Assembly (NCBI RefSeq): GCF_030698175.1
Contig: NZ_JAUYNT010000010.1
Span: 62,001-126,000, forward strand
Source: Pseudomonas sp.
GTDB taxonomy: Bacteria > Pseudomonadota > Gammaproteobacteria > Pseudomonadales > Pseudomonadaceae
Length of the DNA stretch: 64,000 bases
Direction of reading: 5' to 3'
The notes below the pieces were generated by a model. It was not told where the DNA came from. It searched no databases and saw nothing but the letters and a program-made list of their open reading frames with translations. Position 1 is the stretch's first letter. Each line of letters opens with the position of its first letter. This document shows positions 21,793 through 31,452 of the stretch, in pieces. The translations under genes were made by a program, and so were the position numbers.

Positions 21793-22326
21793 TTACCCTT
21801 TCGTAGTCTCACTGAGCGCAAGGCTACGTGGGCGCTCTAGCCAACCACCTTCGCCGTCGGGAACAATTTCAACCATATCAATTTTAGATTCATTGATAGT
21901 CAAAATTCGTCCATGATTGGTCCCCAGATAGTCACCCACCTTGACCCGATACACACCACCCGCCCCCTTTACCAATGCAAAGACACCAGTAGCACCGGAA
22001 AGAGTCCCTACCATTTGAAAGGCTTCGAGATTGAAACCCTCAAGAAATTGCTTAACCCGCACATCATCAGGCTTTATATCTTTTGAACCTTTCTGCTGAC
22101 TCGCAACATCGATCTTAACTGGCTTCTGAAAAGGGCTGCGCATCCCTCCCGCCTGATAGGTAAAGGGCTCATAAGGCTGAAATTGCGGCAAGGGTTCAAT
22201 CGAGCCCTTGGGGCGCGCACGGACCTCATCCATATAAGCCTGAAGATCGTTGAATTCCCGACTTGCATCACAACCACTCAACGCAATCAGAAACGCCACA
22301 CACAAAGCGACCTGGGCATAATTCAT
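21793..22326 (-). CDS. pilP: type IV pilus inner-membrane lipoprotein
   Basis: A 177-residue lipoprotein: MNYAQVALCVAFLIALSGCD ends in a lipobox with Cys19 as the lipidation site. The middle is unstructured and Pro-rich. The C-terminal HR domain (about 95-177, FQMVGTLSGATGVFALVKG) contacts PilQ and links it to PilNO. Its ATG overlaps the pilO stop by 4 nt (ATGA), showing translational coupling. Confidence 0.95.
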   Translation of the reverse strand: MNYAQVALCVAFLIALSGCDASREFNDLQAYMDEVRARPKGSIEPLPQFQPYEPFTYQAGGMRSPFQKPVKIDVASQQKGSKDIKPDDVRVKQFLEGFNLEAFQMVGTLSGATGVFALVKGAGGVYRVKVGDYLGTNHGRILTINESKIDMVEIVPDGEGGWLERPRSLALSETTKG

Positions 22327-22988
22327 TTTTTTAGCCCCTTGCCATTAGCCGGTAAACCCTTAGCATTAGCCGGCAAACCCTTATCATTATACCTATACGT
22401 TTTAGCCAAAATATTCATGCGCAACCTTGATGCGCTATCACCGCCATCCGGCTTTAACTCAAAATCATGCAATGTCACAATCCGTGGCAGACTCGCAACA
22501 GCACTGGCAAAAGTAGCCAAATCTTCATAACGACCCAAAACGCTTATCTGAATTGGCAGCTCGATGTAAAACTGCTGAGTAACTTCCGGCAGCAACTTGA
22601 TTTCTTCAAATTCCAAGCCGCTATTGAGGCCGGTACGCGTCACATCCTCAAGCAGGCCTGGAACCTCAGTATCGCTAGGCAATTGACGCAACAAACCTGC
22701 GAATGAAGACTCCATCTCAACCATCTGATTTTTATAAGCATCTAAATTTGCCGCCTGAAATGCCTTGCTTGCAAACTGCTCCTTTAGCGTCACCTCCTCC
22801 GCAGCCCGCCGCTCAAGATCGGCCTGCCTATCCTTAAGCTGAAACTGGTAGCCAAGGCCAAGCACTGCAATCAACAGTAAAAAACACGCAATCGCCTTTA
22901 CCGCCACAGGCCAAGAACCAATGTTATTCACATCAAGATCAGACACATCTAGTTTTTTTAAATCATTGAGAGCGTCGGCAAAACTCAT
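22323..22988 (-). CDS. pilO: type IV pilus alignment protein PilO
   Basis: A 221-residue bitopic inner-membrane protein: short cytoplasmic N-terminus, one helix (AVKAIACFLLLIAVLGLGYQF, about 30-50), a coiled coil (about 52-105), then a ferredoxin-like periplasmic domain. With PilN and PilP it aligns the motor with the secretin. The last residues hold three short repeats, KGLPANA, KGLPANG and KGLKK, coded by 21-bp direct repeats. It overlaps pilP and pilN by 4 nt at each end. Confidence 0.95.
   Translation of the reverse strand: MSFADALNDLKKLDVSDLDVNNIGSWPVAVKAIACFLLLIAVLGLGYQFQLKDRQADLERRAAEEVTLKEQFASKAFQAANLDAYKNQMVEMESSFAGLLRQLPSDTEVPGLLEDVTRTGLNSGLEFEEIKLLPEVTQQFYIELPIQISVLGRYEDLATFASAVASLPRIVTLHDFELKPDGGDSASRLRMNILAKTYRYNDKGLPANAKGLPANGKGLKK
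22343..22384 (-). repeat. two 21-bp direct repeats at the pilO 3' end
   Basis: Two 21-bp units (22343-22363 and 22364-22384) differ at two positions and are followed by a partial third. They code for the heptapeptide KGLPAN(A/G) repeats at the PilO C-terminus, just before the overlapping pilP start. In-frame slippage could change the copy number without disrupting the frame. Confidence 0.85.
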
Positions 22989-23556
22989 TTTTTAGCCCCC
23001 TGCACTTCAACAATCGGCAGTGTTTGCTGCACGCTCAACTGAAAGATATTCGACTGCCCCATTTCTCCGGGCGTGTCCGCTTTAACTTCAGTCAAATTTG
23101 GCGTCATCAACCAATCTGAACCATCGAGATTACGCATCAAGCTTGAAACACGATTATTCGATTCAGACGCACCAACAATCGCGATATTTTTACCGGTCAT
23201 TTTTAACCCAGTAAAATACACACCATCAGGCAGCGTGCGAATCAACTGATCAAACATCCGACCAATGATAGGTCGATTGCCTTGCAAGTCCTGAATAATT
23301 TTCATCCGTTCCAGCAACTGCTGACGACGAGTTTTCAGCTCGCTGATTTCTTTGATTCGCGCATCCAGCACAGCAATTTCTTTGCGCACAAAGTCATTGC
23401 GCGCACTTTGCTGCTCAATTGCACCGCTCAGATACTGATCACCAAGGAACACCACGCCAGCAGCAACAATCAACACGCCCGCGAGCGTTACGAGAAATCG
23501 CTGCTTGCGCTCCTCGCGTAACTGCTCACGCCATGGGAGTAAGTTAATCCGCGCCA

Positions 23557-23557
<1 letters not shown>
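22985..23557 (-). CDS. pilN: type IV pilus protein PilN
   Basis: A 190-residue inner-membrane protein. The cytoplasmic N-terminus MARINLLPWREQ is the conserved segment that inserts into PilM. A membrane helix (FLVTLAGVLIVAAGVVFLG) and a coiled coil follow, then a periplasmic domain that pairs with PilO. I start at ATG 23557, which overlaps the pilM stop as TAATG. The longer open frame upstream lies inside pilM and is not needed. Confidence 0.95.
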
Positions 23558-24648
<1,091 letters not shown>

Positions 24649-24673
24649 TTACGGAGGATTTATGTTTTTTTAC

Positions 24674-24702
24674 ATTAAATAACAGTCTTGACAGAAGCGC
24701 AA
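24674..24702 (-). promoter_or_regulatory. candidate sigma-70 promoter for pilMNOPQ
   Basis: On the minus strand TTGCGC (24702-24697) and TTTAAT (24679-24674) have a 17-bp spacer. Transcription would start about 45 nt upstream of the pilM GTG. Confidence 0.45.
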
Positions 24703-24727
24703 ATGGCTACCTAGCAAAAAACCCGCT

Positions 24728-24733
24728 TATAAT
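24728..24733 (+). promoter_or_regulatory. perfect -10 box upstream of ponA
   Basis: TATAAT lies 71 bp before the ponA ATG. The best -35 candidate, TGGCTA at 18 bp spacing, is poor (three of six). The perfect TTGACA at 24688 is 34 bp away and cannot pair with it. Confidence 0.3.
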
Positions 24734-24804
24734 GTGATCAGTTTCGTTTTTCAGCTTCAGCTTCCGCTTAACTCATTCTTTTATCTGGAAATCCAAGAAT
24801 CTTG

Positions 24805-27216
24805 ATGCGCTTGCTTAAGTTTATTTGCTGGTCTGGATTCGCCATTTTTTGCGGGTTGCTACTCAGCATCAGCGGCGCGTACCTCTATCTTAGCCCCGGC
24901 CTGCCATCCGTCGAGTCACTGCGGCGCATCCAATTGCAGATCCCACTACGGGTCTTCAGCAGTGACGGCAAGCTGATCGCCGAATTTGGCGAAATGCGCC
25001 GCAGCCCGATCCGCATTAATGACGTTCCGCCCGACTTTATCTCCGCCCTACTTTCTGCCGAAGATGACAACTTCGCCAACCATTATGGCGTCGACCCCAG
25101 CAGCCTGATGCGGGCCGCCTCGCAATTATTGAAAAGTGGTCATATTCAGTCAGGCGGCAGCACCATCACCATGCAGGTGGCGAAGAACTTTTTCCTGAGT
25201 AGCGAGCGCAGCTTCTCACGCAAAATCAACGAAATCTTGCTGGCATTGCAGATTGAGCGTGAGCTGAGCAAAGATGAAATCCTCGAGCTTTACGTCAATA
25301 AGATTTATTTGGGCAATCGCGCCTACGGCATTGAAGCCGCAGCCCAGGTCTATTACGGCAAATCGATCCGCGACATCAGCCTGGCGCAAATGGCCGCCAT
25401 CGCCGGCTTGCCCAAGGCACCATCGCGGTTTAATCCGCTGATTAATCCGACCCGCAGCAAAGAGCGGCGCGACTGGATTCTCGGCCGCATGCTCAAGCTG
25501 GGAAAAATTGACCAATCCCGCTATCAGGCCGCCATCAGCGAGCCAAGCAACGCCTCTTATCACGGGCCAACACCCGAACTCGACGCCCCCTATATTGCCG
25601 AAATGGCCCGTGCCGAAATGGTCGGCCGCTATGGCAGCGATGCCTACACCGAAGGTTTTCGGGTAACCACTACGGTTTCCAGTGAACTCCAACAAGCGGC
25701 CAGTAACGCGGTGCGCACAGGCCTACTGAGCTATGACCAGCGCCACGGCTACCGTGGTCCGGAAACTCGCCTGGTCGGAATGACCCGCGAGTCCTGGCAA
25801 GCCGAGCTGAGCAAGTACCGCTCAGTCGGCGGGCTTGAACCGGTTATCGTGACCCAGGTGGAAAAAAGCGGCCTGCTGGTCATCAATCGTAGCGGTGCCG
25901 AGGAAGCCGTGAGCTGGGACAGCATGAAGTGGGCACGGCCTTTTCTTGGCCCAGACAGCATGGGCGCACGCCCGCAACAACCGGCCGACGTCGCACACAT
26001 TGGCGACCTTATTCGCGTGCAACGCCAAGCCGACGGCAATCTGTTGTTCAGCCAAATCCCCACAGCGCAAGCAGCCCTCAGCTCGCTCGACCCGCAAAAC
26101 GGTGCGATCCAAGCCTTGGTTGGCGGCTTCTCCTTTGAGCAAAGCAATTACAACCGCGCCACCCAAGCCAAACGCCAGCCGGGCTCAAGCTTTAAGCCCT
26201 TTATTTACAGCGCAGCCCTGGATAACGGCTTCACCGCCGCCAGCCTGGTCAATGACGCGCCGATTGTGTTCCAAGAAGCCGGCATGGAAGAAGCGTGGCG
26301 GCCGAAAAATGACAACAACACCTTCCTCGGCCCCATCCGCCTGCGCGAGGCGCTGTACAAGTCGCGCAACCTGGTTTCAATTCGCGTACTACAAGCCATA
26401 GGCATCGATTACGCCCTGAAATACGTCGCCCGCTTTGGCTTCAACAAGCAAGATTTACCGCGCAATTTCTCGTTGGCACTGGGTACCGCTAACCTAACCC
26501 CGCTGGAAATCGCCACCGGCTGGTGCACCTTCGCGAACGGTGGCTACAAAGTTGCGCCCTACTTGATTGCCCGTATCGACAGCCGCGAAGGCAAGCCCCT
26601 ATTCGTCGCCAATCCACCCAGCGTGCCGCAAAACACGCCACCCGCTGAAGCCAGCGATGAGGACATCGACACAACTAGCAGCGCAACACCCAGCTATGAG
26701 CCAGCGGCAGCCGAGCGCATCGTTGACGCCCGCACCGCATTTATCCTCACCAGCATGCTGCAGGATGTTATCAAGCGCGGCACCGCCCGCCGCGCACTGG
26801 CGATGGGCCGCAGCGACCTGGCCGGCAAAACCGGCACCACCAACGAATCTAAAGACAGCTGGTTCTCCGGCTTTAACGCCGACTACATGACCACCGTCTG
26901 GACCGGCTTTGATCAACCCGAAAGCCTCGGCCGCAACGAGTTTGGCGGCACTGTCGCGCTGCCGATCTGGATGAATTACATGAGTGCGGCACTCAAAGAC
27001 AAACCCGCCCACATGCTTCCCGAGCCGCCCGGCATACTCAGCCTGCGGATTGATCCACTGACCGGGCGCACCGCCGCGCCCGGCGCGGAGAATGCTTATT
27101 TCGAGCTATTCAAGAGCGAGGATTCGCCACCGGCAATGAGCGAACTGGATCCCAACCAAAGCGCGCCTGGCAGCCCTTTACCGGAAGACGAGGCAACACC
27201 CATCGATCTGTTCTGA
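24805..27216 (+). CDS. ponA: penicillin-binding protein 1A (class A, bifunctional)
   Basis: An 803-residue inner-membrane peptidoglycan synthase. Start ATG 24805 (MRLLKFICWSGF) is preferred to the adjacent TTG. One membrane helix (about 8-28) is followed by the glycosyltransferase domain with catalytic Glu86 in LLSAEDDNFANHYGVD and GGSTITMQVAKNF. An OB-like insert comes next, then the transpeptidase domain with SxxK at 461-464 (GSSFKPF), SRN in YKSRNLVS and KTGTT near 675. Divergent from pilM, as in other pseudomonads, and ending at a bidirectional terminator. Confidence 0.96.
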   Translation: MRLLKFICWSGFAIFCGLLLSISGAYLYLSPGLPSVESLRRIQLQIPLRVFSSDGKLIAEFGEMRRSPIRINDVPPDFISALLSAEDDNFANHYGVDPSSLMRAASQLLKSGHIQSGGSTITMQVAKNFFLSSERSFSRKINEILLALQIERELSKDEILELYVNKIYLGNRAYGIEAAAQVYYGKSIRDISLAQMAAIAGLPKAPSRFNPLINPTRSKERRDWILGRMLKLGKIDQSRYQAAISEPSNASYHGPTPELDAPYIAEMARAEMVGRYGSDAYTEGFRVTTTVSSELQQAASNAVRTGLLSYDQRHGYRGPETRLVGMTRESWQAELSKYRSVGGLEPVIVTQVEKSGLLVINRSGAEEAVSWDSMKWARPFLGPDSMGARPQQPADVAHIGDLIRVQRQADGNLLFSQIPTAQAALSSLDPQNGAIQALVGGFSFEQSNYNRATQAKRQPGSSFKPFIYSAALDNGFTAASLVNDAPIVFQEAGMEEAWRPKNDNNTFLGPIRLREALYKSRNLVSIRVLQAIGIDYALKYVARFGFNKQDLPRNFSLALGTANLTPLEIATGWCTFANGGYKVAPYLIARIDSREGKPLFVANPPSVPQNTPPAEASDEDIDTTSSATPSYEPAAAERIVDARTAFILTSMLQDVIKRGTARRALAMGRSDLAGKTGTTNESKDSWFSGFNADYMTTVWTGFDQPESLGRNEFGGTVALPIWMNYMSAALKDKPAHMLPEPPGILSLRIDPLTGRTAAPGAENAYFELFKSEDSPPAMSELDPNQSAPGSPLPEDEATPIDLF

Positions 27217-27272
27217 GCCAAAGAAGCAGCAGCGTCACGGCCCGCAGATGGACTAATCAACGCACACAAAAA

Positions 27273-27305
27273 AACCGCTCACCGATGAAAGTGAGCGGTT
27301 TTTTT
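27273..27305. terminator. bidirectional rho-independent terminator between ponA and maeB
   Basis: AACCGCTCAC and GTGAGCGGTT form a perfect 10-bp stem with an 8-nt loop, flanked by an A-run upstream and a T-run downstream. It therefore works as a terminator for ponA on the plus strand and for maeB on the minus strand. Confidence 0.88.
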
Positions 27306-27341
27306 AATTGCGCTAAGGGTTAGCGCATCCAACTGCGGCCA

Positions 27342-28610
27342 TTAACCGTTGAACACATCATCAACGGATTGCAGCGGGTAGTGCTTCGGGTAAGGCAGAG
27401 TCGCCACACCGCTCTCAATCGCCGCCTTGGCCACAGCATCGCAGACCACGGTGATCAGACGCTTGTCCATCGGCTTCGGAATGATGTATTCGCGGCCGAA
27501 CGATAGGGGCGCGCCACCATAGGCGTCGCACACGTCCTGCGGCACCGGCTGCTTGGCCAGGTCACGCAGGGCCAGGGCCGCTGCGATCTTCATCTCTTCG
27601 TTGATGCGGGTCGCGCGAACATCCAGGGCGCCGCGGAAGATGAAGGGGAAGCCCAGCACGTTATTGACCTGGTTCGGGTAGTCCGAACGGCCGGTGGCCA
27701 TGATCACATCGTCACGGGTGGCATGAGCCAGGGCCGGGCTGATTTCTGGATCAGGGTTAGAGCAGGCGAACACAATCGGGTTCGCCGCCATGCGCTTCAG
27801 GCCGTCGGCCTCCAGCAAGTTGGCGCCCGACAGACCAACAAACACGTCAGCACCATCCAAAGCATCAAACAGGCTGCGCTTGTCAGTTGCGTGGGCGAAC
27901 ACCGCCTTGTACTGGTTCAGATCGTCACGACCGGCGTGGATCACGCCTTTGCGGTCGACCATAAAGATGTTTTCGATATTGGCGCCCATGCTCACCAGCA
28001 ACTTCATGCAGGAAGTCGCGGCAGCGCCGGCGCCCAGGCAGACGATCCTGGCTTCGGACAGGGTCTTGCCGACGATTTCCAGAGCGTTGAGCATGCCTGC
28101 CGCGGTGACGATGGCGGTGCCGTGCTGGTCATCGTGGAATACCGGAATGTCGCACTGCTCGATCAGCGTGCGCTCGATCTCAAAGCACTCGGGCGCCTTG
28201 ATGTCTTCCAGGTTAATGCCGCCGAAGGTGATGGAAATGCGCCGCACCGTGTCGATAAACGCCTGCGGGCTCTCGGCTTCCACTTCGATGTCGAACACGT
28301 CGATGCCGGCGAAACGCTTGAACAGCACACCCTTGCCTTCCATCACCGGCTTGGACGCCAGCGGGCCAAGATTGCCCAGCCCAAGGATCGCCGTACCGTC
28401 TGAAATGACCGCGACCAGATTGCCCTTGCCGGTGTACTTGTAGGCCAGCTCGGGGTCACGGGCGATTTCGCGCACCGGCTCAGCCACACCCGGGCTGTAC
28501 GCCAGCGCGAGATCGCGAGCAGTCGCAGTAGGCTTGGTCAGCTCGACGCTGAGTTTCCCCGGACGGGGCTTGGCGTGATATTCGAGAGCGGCCGTTTTCA
28601 GATCAGACAT
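27342..28610 (-). CDS. maeB: malic enzyme (malate dehydrogenase, oxaloacetate-decarboxylating)
   Basis: A 422-residue cytoplasmic enzyme that decarboxylates malate to pyruvate and reduces NAD(P). The start at ATG 28610 (MSDLKTAALEYHAKPRPGK) fits the family. Seen: LALAYSPGVAEPVREIA at the N-terminus, the metal-binding IPVFHDDQHGTAIVTAAG, and the nucleotide-binding IVCLGAGAAATSCMKLL. It is the short bacterial form without the C-terminal phosphotransacetylase-like domain found in E. coli MaeB, so the symbol follows Pseudomonas usage. Coenzyme preference cannot be read with confidence. Confidence 0.93.
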   Translation of the reverse strand: MSDLKTAALEYHAKPRPGKLSVELTKPTATARDLALAYSPGVAEPVREIARDPELAYKYTGKGNLVAVISDGTAILGLGNLGPLASKPVMEGKGVLFKRFAGIDVFDIEVEAESPQAFIDTVRRISITFGGINLEDIKAPECFEIERTLIEQCDIPVFHDDQHGTAIVTAAGMLNALEIVGKTLSEARIVCLGAGAAATSCMKLLVSMGANIENIFMVDRKGVIHAGRDDLNQYKAVFAHATDKRSLFDALDGADVFVGLSGANLLEADGLKRMAANPIVFACSNPDPEISPALAHATRDDVIMATGRSDYPNQVNNVLGFPFIFRGALDVRATRINEEMKIAAALALRDLAKQPVPQDVCDAYGGAPLSFGREYIIPKPMDKRLITVVCDAVAKAAIESGVATLPYPKHYPLQSVDDVFNG

Positions 28611-28713
28611 GGTGGCATTTCCGCTTTTTGGGGCTGTTATACAGACGGGGGGACGAGGATACGCAAGATGCCGAAACCTCACAAGACCGATCAGTCAGCC
28701 TATTGAGAAGGCT

Positions 28714-30153
28714 CTAGCGCAAGATTTTGAGCCAGTCACCCGGACGTGACTCGCCACTTGGGTAGAGCCCATTAAGTAGTCGCAAATTCAGCTCTGGGTC
28801 ATCTTGCAGCTTGCTCTCCTTAGCCAGCGCCGCCATGCCCTGCCCTGCCTTAGCTTGCTGCAGATGCAAGCGCAGCGGCTGTGCCAACTTCAATTGCGCG
28901 GCGGGCAAGGGGCGAAAACTGCTGATCATCGCCATAAACTTATCGTCTTCGCTGTCCAACGAGGCGCGGCCTTTAACCGCACCGACAAACACATAGGCGC
29001 GCGGGCCCAGATAAATAACCGCCACCCGTTTGGCGCTAACGCCAGGAATTATTGCAGTGTAGCCCTGCAAACCACTTTGCTGCAGCGTTGCGTCCTGCAC
29101 CAAGCGTTGACCGCCGACTTTCTTGCGCAACCACTGTTCTGGGGTCAAAGCTGAATTGGCCGGCTCCACCGTCATCGCCATAAAGGCCTGCTGATCCGCC
29201 GCATGGGCGATCAGCGCATCCGCTCGATTCAACAGCGTCCAGCCCTGCGGATAACTCAGGGAGAAGCCTAAATCGGCATGATAAAACTGCTGACCACGGC
29301 GCACGCCAGTGGCGGCCGAATCGCCAAAGGGCAAACCCTCGAGATGCTGCAAAAACTGCTCGCGATTGACCTCCTGATGCCCGCTGACCAGCGCGCTGGC
29401 GGGGCCTACCACCTGCTGCAGACGCTGATCGTTAGCGGGGTGACTATCGAACACACCGTGATAACTGCTCTCCGGTACCGCCTGGCCGCGCTTAAGCGCC
29501 TGATCGCGGGCGAACAGTTCCTGATTCTTCAGCACTTTGATGACTTCAATCATCGCCTGCGGGTCATAACCACTGCGCGCCAGGTACTGTGCGCCGAGGC
29601 CATCGGCCTCCAGCTCCATGTCGCGGCCATAGCCCTTGGTCACCACCGAGCCCAAGGCATTGGTCACATCGGCCGCCGCACCAACGCCGGTGCCGATGGC
29701 GACTGCCTGACCGAGAATGCCCCAGGCGCTTGCCTGGCTTTGCTGCTGCACGCTGTGCCGCGCCGTGACATGGCCGACCTCATGGCCCAGCACGGCGGCC
29801 AACTCGGCTTCGGAGTTCAGGTACGCAAGCAAGCCACGATTGATATAGATGTACCCCCCCGGCAGGGCGAAGGCGTTGATATCAGGCGAGTCGACCACCG
29901 TGAAGTGGTACTGCAAATTACTGCGATGGCTGTGCTTGGCGACCCGCTCGCCGACTTGCTGGACGTAGGCCTGCAATTTCTCGTCGGCATAGCGCGGATT
30001 TTCCTTGAGCACTTGCTGACTGTAACTGCGGCCCATCTCCAGCTCTTGCGACTCGCTCATCATCACAAAATCGGTACGGCCGGTGGCCGGATTATGCGCA
30101 CAGCCCGCCAGCAGCCCGAAGCTGCAGAGTAAAATGACAATCCGTAACGTCAT
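28714..30153 (-). CDS. M48-family zinc metalloprotease lipoprotein (BepA/LoiP-like)
   Basis: A 479-residue protein with a lipobox (GLLAGC, Cys18) and the zinc site H124-E-V-G-H128 in VLGHEVGHVTARH. The third ligand is Glu182 in MELEADGLGAQYL. The peptidase domain covers about 30-255. A C-terminal beta-rich domain starts at about 275 (FYHADLGFSLSYPQGWTLL) and differs from the TPR tail of BepA. It probably works in the periplasm in envelope quality control. The start overlaps the stop of the upstream nuclease gene by 4 nt. Confidence 0.9.
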   Translation of the reverse strand: MTLRIVILLCSFGLLAGCAHNPATGRTDFVMMSESQELEMGRSYSQQVLKENPRYADEKLQAYVQQVGERVAKHSHRSNLQYHFTVVDSPDINAFALPGGYIYINRGLLAYLNSEAELAAVLGHEVGHVTARHSVQQQSQASAWGILGQAVAIGTGVGAAADVTNALGSVVTKGYGRDMELEADGLGAQYLARSGYDPQAMIEVIKVLKNQELFARDQALKRGQAVPESSYHGVFDSHPANDQRLQQVVGPASALVSGHQEVNREQFLQHLEGLPFGDSAATGVRRGQQFYHADLGFSLSYPQGWTLLNRADALIAHAADQQAFMAMTVEPANSALTPEQWLRKKVGGQRLVQDATLQQSGLQGYTAIIPGVSAKRVAVIYLGPRAYVFVGAVKGRASLDSEDDKFMAMISSFRPLPAAQLKLAQPLRLHLQQAKAGQGMAALAKESKLQDDPELNLRLLNGLYPSGESRPGDWLKILR

Positions 30154-30938
30154 GGCAACACCTCAAGCATCGCAGCTGCGGTCAAGGGCAACATCCAGCG
30201 CGCCTGACCTTTCTTTACCGAGCCACGCTGACTGCGATCAATGACCCAGCCGCGCGCTTGAATATTTCGTCCAACCAAATGTTGCAGGCCCGCCAAGTCA
30301 AATTGTGCGAGGGACTTCGGCGCTATATGCAGCACCAGCGGCCCGTCCACTTCAAGCCAGACGCCGCCTCGGTTGCGCTCAACGCTTGTCACCCGCGCGG
30401 CCACCAAGGCAAAACCACCCGCAACCAACTGCTCCGGTGTTTGCAGTGCAGATTTACCCCACAGCCCCGCATGGGCGTCACGGGCAACCCGCTCGGCCGC
30501 CTGCTGGCAAACCACCAAAGCGGTATTAGGCGCCACCGCCACCAGATAGCCCAAGCCCTCTTCGAGCAACCGCGCCTCGAGGTTTTGCCCCTGCCGATCA
30601 TAAGCATGGGCCAAGGTGCGAGCGTAGTGATCGCGCGACTCGCGACCCAGCTGCAAGCTGATGCGCCCACCACTGTCATTCACCAGCGCTTGCAGACGAC
30701 TGCGCGCCGCCTCGGCGAAGGCTTCGGTATTGCGACCATGGTGGGCCAGCTCGGGAGCATTAATGCCGATCAAGCGTACGCTGCGACCGTCAACCAGCTT
30801 CAGCGTGTCGCCATCCACCACCCGCTGCACGTCGACCACTGGCAAGCCGCTCGGCGCCGGGCAAAAGGCCAGCGCCGGCCAGGCGCAAAGCACAGAAACG
30901 AAAAAGGCGCCCGCTAGGGACGCCTTTTTCAGTCGCAT
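30150..30938 (-). CDS. secreted thermonuclease (SNase)-like protein
   Basis: A protein of 262 residues from ATG 30938 (MRLKKASLAGAFFVSVLC, signal peptide ending near ALA-F). ATG 30950 is possible, and neither start has a strong ribosome binding site. The staphylococcal-nuclease fold is visible in VVDGDTLKLVDGRSVRLIG, INAPEL and DHYARTLAHAY. The C-terminal 100 residues (HLVGRNIQARGWV) resemble an OB-fold extension found in pseudomonad homologues. The codons for the signal peptide form a terminator-like hairpin (30900-30930). Confidence 0.85.
   Translation of the reverse strand: MRLKKASLAGAFFVSVLCAWPALAFCPAPSGLPVVDVQRVVDGDTLKLVDGRSVRLIGINAPELAHHGRNTEAFAEAARSRLQALVNDSGGRISLQLGRESRDHYARTLAHAYDRQGQNLEARLLEEGLGYLVAVAPNTALVVCQQAAERVARDAHAGLWGKSALQTPEQLVAGGFALVAARVTSVERNRGGVWLEVDGPLVLHIAPKSLAQFDLAGLQHLVGRNIQARGWVIDRSQRGSVKKGQARWMLPLTAAAMLEVLP
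30900..30930 (-). terminator. rpmE terminator-like hairpin inside the nuclease signal-peptide codons
   Basis: GAAAAAGGCG and CGCCTTTTTC form a perfect 10-bp stem, extended by CCC/GGG inside the loop. On the minus strand it ends in CTTTTTCGTTT. It starts 47 nt after the rpmE stop, a normal place for a terminator, yet it codes for residues 3-13 of the nuclease. Confidence 0.6.
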
Positions 30939-30976
30939 TGCACCACTCATAGGAGCGGGCGTTGCTAAGCGCAATC

Positions 30977-31192
30977 TTAGGCTTTGGAGCCGAACACACC
31001 GAAACGCTGCTTGAACTTGTCGACGCGACCACCGATGTCCAACACTTTTTGCTTACCGGTGTAGAACGGGTGGCATTCCGAGCACACGTCCAAGCTCAAT
31101 GGCTTGCACAGAGTCGAACGGGTTTGGATTACGTTGCCGCAGCTGCAGGTAGCAGCAATGGCGTCGTATTGCGGATGGATTTCAGCTTTCAT
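30977..31192 (-). CDS. rpmE: 50S ribosomal protein L31, zinc-binding form
   Basis: A 71-residue protein starting [20 protein letters not shown] at ATG 31192, with GAGG upstream. The four zinc ligands Cys16, Cys18, Cys37 and Cys40 are present, so this is the C+ form, which can serve as a zinc store and is normally replaced by a C- paralogue in zinc starvation. It has its own promoter (31263-31290) and is divergent from priA. Confidence 0.97.
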   Translation of the reverse strand: MKAEIHPQYDAIAATCSCGNVIQTRSTLCKPLSLDVCSECHPFYTGKQKVLDIGGRVDKFKQRFGVFGSKA

Positions 31193-31262
31193 GGTGTATT
31201 CCTCAGGTTTAAGTGTGCCGCCACCCGACCCTTGTCGAGTACCGCACGGATTTAGGCCGGGG

Positions 31263-31290
31263 ATAATACCAGAGCAGCCGCCCCTTGCAA
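31263..31290 (-). promoter_or_regulatory. sigma-70 promoter for rpmE
   Basis: On the minus strand TTGCAA (31290-31285) and TATTAT (31268-31263) are separated by 16 bp, giving a leader of about 65 nt before rpmE ATG. Confidence 0.6.
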
Positions 31291-31314
31291 GCGACCAACC
31301 CACCTAGGCGACGC

Positions 31315-31368
31315 ATGACCCACAAGGATGTGGGAAATGCAGCAAGCCCGTCGGGAGCGGGCGCTGCC
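31315..31368 (+). repeat. intergenic repeat, copy related to 9966-10018
   Basis: TGACCCACAAGGATGTGGG, AATGCAGC, AGCCCGT and GGGAGCGGGCG occur in the same order as in the inverted copy at 9966-10018. A shorter echo (TAGGAGCGGGCG) stands at 30950-30961 between rpmE and the nuclease gene. Confidence 0.7.
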
Positions 31369-31374
31369 GGCCGG

Positions 31375-31423
31375 AGGCTCTGTTGATGTAAGCGCGGGAT
31401 GTTCGCTCACATCAACAGAGCCT
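31375..31423. repeat. 15-bp perfect inverted repeat upstream of priA
   Basis: AGGCTCTGTTGATGT (31375-31389) and ACATCAACAGAGCCT (31409-31423) are perfect complements. AGCG and CGCT inside the 19-nt loop can extend the stem. It lies 30 bp upstream of the priA GTG. There is no T-run. Confidence 0.85.
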
Positions 31424-31452
31424 ATGATTGCAGACTTGCTTCGGAGCCTGCT

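Noticed and set aside
24688..24693. Perfect TTGACA in the pilM-ponA gap
   Set aside because: The nearest TATAAT is 34 bp downstream, too far for a sigma-70 pair, and no acceptable -10 lies at 16-18 bp.
31399..31452. N-terminal extension of PriA (MFAHINRAYDC...)
   Set aside because: The extension is encoded by the inverted repeat region; GTG 31453 has GGAG at the proper distance and matches family length.
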